Below are positions 60,101-64,000 of a stretch of 64,000 nucleotides of DNA, piece after piece. A program made the translations under genes and the position numbers. Origin of the DNA: Ancylostoma caninum (taxonomy: Eukaryota; Nematoda; Chromadorea; Rhabditida; Ancylostomatidae); contig JBAJFG010000038.1 of the NCBI GenBank assembly GCA_037903475.1, positions 35,590-99,589 of the forward strand. The letters run 5' to 3'. The notes beneath the pieces were generated by a model that saw only the letters and a list, made by a program, of their open reading frames with translations, had not been told where the DNA came from and made no database searches. Each line of letters starts with the position of its first letter. The stretch's first letter is position 1.

Positions 60101-62029
60101 ACATAGAACAATAGCTCACCTGTGCCACGTCTTTTCCGGCCGAGTCCATGGACGCTCGTAAGGGCTAACAAAATCAATCTTTTCCTTGATAGTTGGGAGT
60201 TGATTAACAAGTTCTGCAGTTTTGTAGTAATCAAATAACCGTACACCAGCTCCGGAAGCATCACCAGCATTCTAAATCAGAATTATTTACTGTCTCATCA
60301 GGAGTGAAGAACACTGTTGAAAAATAAGCAAGGGCTAACCCCTACGCCAAAAAAGACCATACACTATCTAAATTGATATTAAGGGTTTTGCTATTCGTTT
60401 CCTACTCAACCTTCCAATGTTCCACTCTCCAGATGTTTACAAAGTTGTCACAATAGGCTCTGAGGTTTTATTTCAAGCCTCTGAAACCTCCGCATCAATT
60501 CGGGGCAATATTCCACTTACATGGACCCAAAAACTTGGGAAAAAAATTCCGGCTGAAACTGCGCATAGGGGGGGGGGGTTATTTGATGTGCTGAACACGA
60601 ATATCGTGTCCATTTTAACCTCATTTTCATAGGGATACGGCAGGTAAACGGTGGGAAATTTGGAGGAAACACCAACTTCAGAGCGAAACTGAAGATGTTA
60701 TGCAAAATAACGTTGATGGTCGTGATCAGCGCATAAAAGCCCTTTATGCCACAGAATCTCCTCATATTCTGCATAGAGCAGAATATTACAAGATTCTGTG
60801 ACATGCCGTATCTACAGTATACCCCCCATAACCCTACAAAAATGGGGCGACGGTACAAAATGGATACGATATTCGTGTTCAGCACCCCAAACAACCTCCC
60901 TATGCAAAGTTTCAGCCAAATTTTTTCCGAAGTTTTTGGGTCCGTGAAAGTGGTATAGTGCCCAATCCGGCTTCATTCCTCATGAAAAAACCACCTAAGT
61001 TATGGGGCTACCTCTTCAGGGAAGATAGTCGGAGAGACACCATGGAGAAAAATAACATAGAAAATTGTGCAATATTAAGTGAGTGAGAAGGACAGGCGCA
61101 AATACTAACAATGATTATCGTGACTTTCGATCCCCTATATAATAATTCGCTAGTATACTTATATTACAGCCCCTAGCTGTTGCCTATTTCGGCCAAGGAG
61201 AATCACAGAAAAGAATGTGACGTAAGCGAGGATAAGATGAAAACCTCAGCAGTTTTTAACTAGCAACATAGAAAAGCTCCTAGGAGCTTTCTGCAAGGAC
61301 GAGCAGAACTTGCATTTCCTGTACTTGTGCACCAGAAATTCAGAAAATTCTTACGCTTGCATCTTCGCAATTGAAAAGAAATTCGGAAAAACTGAAACCC
61401 TACTCCAAATTCGAGCGTTTGACGCACGTGTGTCGATGTGTTGAAGCATAGGGCGAGTCGCATCGATGACGCACCTCAGACGCACGCGCCTTCGGCCTCG
61501 CGCTGGGCTTCCATGCGTTTCATTGAGGAAGCAAACGCCGCGCTGATTGGTCTTCATTGAAAATTCTTCGCGAATGGATGCGTGTGCCTGACATCCTAGC
61601 ATGAATTGCCCTTATAACGCTCTATACCGATTTCTTCCAGTGTCAGCTTCAGCGAGATAGTGTGACAGAAGGGTGAAAATTTACATGGGCAAAGGAGGCA
61701 ATCTAATACGAAGAGTCGGTCATTGGCTATTGTCCTATTAGGAGTGAGTGAATTGAAAGTAGATGCCCTCCATTACCCGCTACTGGGAACGGTCTTTCTG
61801 GCGCGGCTCAAAACGGTCGAGAGGATTCGGAAACTACACTTTCGGAAAACGGCAGACATACCGGATACTCTTCCTCCAACATATGTTTTGGTGGTTCGCG
61901 TTTGTGAACTTTCCGATAATGAGGGGGACGTTGAATGAACGCCGAATTAGAAGACGATGAACAGCTTCTCATGAAAGCCATTGTGAGACATGTTTCCACC
62001 TCTCGTCTCGCTAGACTCCATCGCCTCAT
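57167..62029 (-). CDS. MRPS30: mitochondrial ribosomal protein S30 (mL65), 10 exons
   Basis: Structural protein of the mitochondrial ribosome; MRPS30 is now placed in the large subunit as mL65. I assembled ten exons, all with GT..AG introns and joining phases: 61862-62029, 60120-60271, 59877-60045, 59631-59777, 59440-59573, 58303-58468, 58106-58169, 57870-58043, 57666-57788, 57167-57330. They give 486 aa (human is about 439). The family is recognised by LPTIKEKI followed by KYYQYLTKTRLVES, FWVRSGFMFLYD (human HFYWVRGEEI), AKAQAVASLFTTLCAQA (human ANAIASLFAWTGAQA), DVTRPFTSQ..NGIDFVFAVGQLNTLAI, and an end KTNVCHVESPIRLY..VLLRVLQMLLRD. Start: the chosen ATG follows a TTTCAG acceptor by 3 nt, as expected for SL trans-splicing; a later in-frame Met (codon 17) is possible. 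The basic, serine-rich N-terminus fits a mitochondrial presequence. Intron 1 (1.6 kb) and intron 5 (1.0 kb) carry foldback repeats. The family call is strong; exon 1 rests on EEEYP matching the conserved YP and on phase. Confidence 0.9.
59075..59219. mobile_element. small foldback inside MRPS30 intron 5
   Basis: The arms are about 39 bp: AGTCTTTCCCAAAAATCCTT at the left and AAGGATTTTTGAGAAAGACT at the right, followed inward by GCCTCA/TGAGG and CCGCCC/GGGCGG pairs. It is 145 bp with a GC-rich centre. Confidence 0.8.
60510..60955. mobile_element. foldback element inside MRPS30 intron 1
   Basis: The arms of about 100 bp (60510-60620 and 60855-60955) share GGACCCAAAAACTT, GGCTGAAACT..GCATAGGG and GTGCTGAACACGAATATCGT. 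The left arm has a poly-G expansion. Short open frames on both strands here arise from the palindrome. Confidence 0.8.
61413..61690. repeat. GACGCA-rich dispersed repeat, copy B
   Basis: This is the second copy of the 53715-53960 sequence, within MRPS30 intron 1. It has GGTCTTCATTGAAAATTC and CATGAATTGCCCTTATAACG, words also seen in the looser family members at 14815-15030, 18755-18880 and 19370-19590. Confidence 0.8.
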
Positions 62030-62040
62030 GGTCTGAAAGA
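62030..62040 (-). promoter_or_regulatory. spliced-leader acceptor site before MRPS30
   Basis: On the minus strand the sequence reads CTTTCAG then ACC and the start ATG. A consensus nematode 3' splice acceptor only three bases before a start codon, with no upstream coding exon needed, is the usual appearance of an SL1 trans-splice site. This supports the chosen MRPS30 start. Confidence 0.6.
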
Positions 62041-62324
62041 GAATTGAGTAGGTCCAGCATAAAAGCAGGAAAACTTCACAAAAAAGGCGCAAATCCCTCC
62101 AAAACGAACAGAAAGTAATTAATTTTGAGAGTGAGCTACAACAGAAAGCTCGGCTCCGTCGTAAGATTATGTGTTGCTTCTGCAGATGCAGACGGTGCTT
62201 CCATTGCACGTCACCTGCGACCGGATGTTGTTCTTAAAGTTTGACATGTTGTTTTTCTGTGGAAGTTTGTTGTTTGTGTATGTTTTTTTTTCACTCTGAG
62301 GGCGGAGTAGTTAATGTTGAACCT

Positions 62325-62440
62325 TATTCCAGAATTCCTAGTTGCATGGGGCAACATGGACCTGCTTTAGAAACTTTCAGATTATTCCAGAATTCCTAGT
62401 TGCATGGAACAACGTGGACTTGCTTTAGAAACTTTCACAC
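62325..62440. repeat. tandem duplication of a unit of about 61 bp
   Basis: TTCCAGAATTCCTAGTTGCA followed by TGG..CAAC.TGGAC.TGCTTTAGAAACTTTCA occurs twice in succession with a few differences. Confidence 0.85.
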
Positions 62441-62446
62441 TGTCAG

Positions 62447-62641
62447 TTGACTTCTCTCCTATTATTCTTTCTTGTGGTATTTGTTGCACTTGCTTATCTT
62501 GTGGGCAGATCCATGCTTCCGCAAGAGATCCGGTATATGTCATACGATCCAACGGCCGAATACGCCGCGCGCGGCCTCTGCGTGACGGCTGCTATAATTG
62601 GGTCAGCTCTGCTGCCACCGAACTTGATGGGATATAATTGA
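62447..62641 (+). CDS. terminal-exon-like open segment, unidentified
   Basis: After a CACTGTCAG acceptor-like site an open frame reads LLLFFLVVFVALAYLVG, then MLPQEIRYMSYDPTAEYAAR and ends NLMGYN at a TGA. A membrane segment followed by a polar, protein-like tail suggests a possible last exon on the plus strand, upstream of and divergent from MRPS30. No upstream exon was found. It lies next to a 60-bp tandem duplication. Confidence 0.22.
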   Translation: MTSLLLFFLVVFVALAYLVGRSMLPQEIRYMSYDPTAEYAARGLCVTAAIIGSALLPPNLMGYN

Positions 62642-64000
62642 GAGAATTATAAACTCGAAAACTTTCCACATATTCGTGAACATTTTTATGTATATTCAAG
62701 TTCCAGTGAAAGAATGAAATGAGATTTTTGCTGTTGGAGCCCTCGAGGACACAGCAATCTTTCGAATCTTTGATCGGTGGTCGGAAATTAAAAGATCCGA
62801 TGAGATGCGTGTATTACATATTCAGTTAATAGCTTGCCTTTTATGCCACCGTGGAAATGTCTTGAGCTAAACAACAAAAAAAAAGCAAGGGAATCTCACT
62901 ATAAAGTGTAATGAGAGGGGTATTAGGAGCTACAGTCGGTTCAGAAAACAGTAACCGTTGGATGAATTGTCATATGGAAAGCGTATAGCGATTTCGATGA
63001 CTCGCATCCTTTCTGGCTTATTAGTTGCGACTTGCTCACTTTTCCGACTTGTTTATGTACGTAGTGGGTTCGCGAGTAAGTTCGTGCGGTTTTTCATGGG
63101 CATAGAAACCACGATTTCCCAAGAACGTTGTAGACCAGACTGAGGACACAGCAATCTTTCGAATGCATAGCTCCTTCCCTCTTCTATTAGTGCTGCCAAA
63201 GACAGGACAGCTTGTCAGCTCCATATCCACGAAAAATTGCTTTGTTTGAGATGATTCAATTTGTAGCCCGCGTCCGCAACTCTTGGACAAAGTTTGAGAA
63301 ATGAATAGGAAATTGAACAAAATAAGCAGTGTATGACTGCACTAGACCTGTAGAGTCGAAAGTAGTGAAAGACCCCTACATTCGAGTTTTTTCTAGTCAT
63401 TTCGATGAAATTTGTCCAGAAAAGTCGAGCATACCCAATGTGACCGATCACCTGTTACCGAGCATTTTGGGGTTTTGCACGGAATGTGTTACCTAGACCT
63501 ACACATTGTTGAGAGTTAGCATCAGTAGTGATTATTCCTTACATCTGAAGCAATCTAATCGCCTTTATGTCCCACAAATTGGACGTCCAAAACGAGAAGC
63601 AACCTCAAAGCCAAATTGACCCTGTTTACTTCTGTGCTGTCCTTTTAGAAGTAAAGCTTCCTCTCCAAGCGTCATTGATATCCCTAGCCAATACAGCCAC
63701 ATTTGATCCGCGATTGAAGCGAACGATAGTCGTTCTTCCTCTTTCGCTGACTCAGTCCTGTATGGCACAGGGAGTTATGGTCTCTGCTGTTAATTCGGTT
63801 AGAGGTCTTGTCTTCCTGAGTGATAGGGGATTCGATTTCTTGTAAAACTTCAAAAGTCGCAGTACAAAACGACCTTCTGGTGGAAATTTCACGTATTCAA
63901 AGGTTTTCATGGGCATAAAGCGGAAACCTGTCGCTAATTGGTGTCAGCGCAAAAGCCAAAGATTTTTGCGACAGTGATAAACTACACAGCGACGTGACTC
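62642..64000. other. no gene recognised (right end)
   Basis: The phrase GAGGACACAGCAATCTTTCG followed by AAT occurs twice (about 62748 and 63142), showing a small duplication. Overlapping frames at 63565-63845 on both strands have no recognised family. Confidence 0.45.
63066..63130. mobile_element. possible mariner terminal-repeat fragment
   Basis: GGGTTCGCGAGTAAGTTCGT followed by GCGGTTTTTC resembles mellifera-type mariner ends. No transposase core or partner end was recognised in the remaining 900 bp, apart from a GTTTTCATGGGCATAAA word near 63905 that echoes TTTTTCATGGGCATAGAAA here. Confidence 0.3.

Overview
The window looks like a nematode genome segment, probably a strongylid or hookworm-like clade V species. 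The evidence is spliced genes with short GT..AG introns, a TTTCAG acceptor 3 nt before a start codon (typical of SL trans-splicing), an SL1-like 22-mer, degenerate mariner elements, and many foldback (MITE-like) repeats and AAAT-type microsatellites. The species assignment is inference. Nothing looks prokaryotic or viral.

Only two ordinary genes could be reconstructed completely. Both lie on the minus strand at the right end. MRPS30 (mitochondrial ribosomal protein mL65) has ten exons between 62029 and 57167 and encodes 486 aa. MPPE1/PGAP5, a GPI-glycan metallophosphoesterase, has nine exons between 56837 and 50374 and encodes 390 aa. All exon phases join, and every metal-binding motif of MPPE1 is present. 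The MRPS30 stop codon is 329 bp upstream of the MPPE1 start on the same strand, so the pair is a candidate operon. Several introns hold transposons: a 1.28 kb mariner with intact ends, three foldback elements in MPPE1 introns or beside the mariner, and two in MRPS30 introns.

The rest is mostly repeat-rich, apparently intergenic DNA. From left to right: 1-7.2 kb has no recognisable gene; 7.2-7.5 kb is a foldback element; 12.87-13.15 kb is a GAAT microsatellite; 14.8-19.6 kb holds dispersed GACGCA-rich repeats and a large foldback (16.4-17.85 kb) around a tRNA-like sequence. A 5.5 kb interval (27453-32947) is bounded by inverted mariner-type ends with TA on both sides and contains a roughly 50-bp minisatellite of about 60 units. 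The minisatellite produces three overlapping stop-free 1000-codon frames on the minus strand that are not genes. A SL1-like sequence lies at 36.57 kb, a possible small secreted-protein gene at 37.3-37.9 kb, and a truncated Penelope-type reverse transcriptase at 43.8-44.5 kb with an odd structured RNA-like segment after it. A cluster of perfect palindromes lies at 45.0 kb, a foldback at 47.9-48.3 kb, and an internally deleted mariner at 49.2-50.0 kb.
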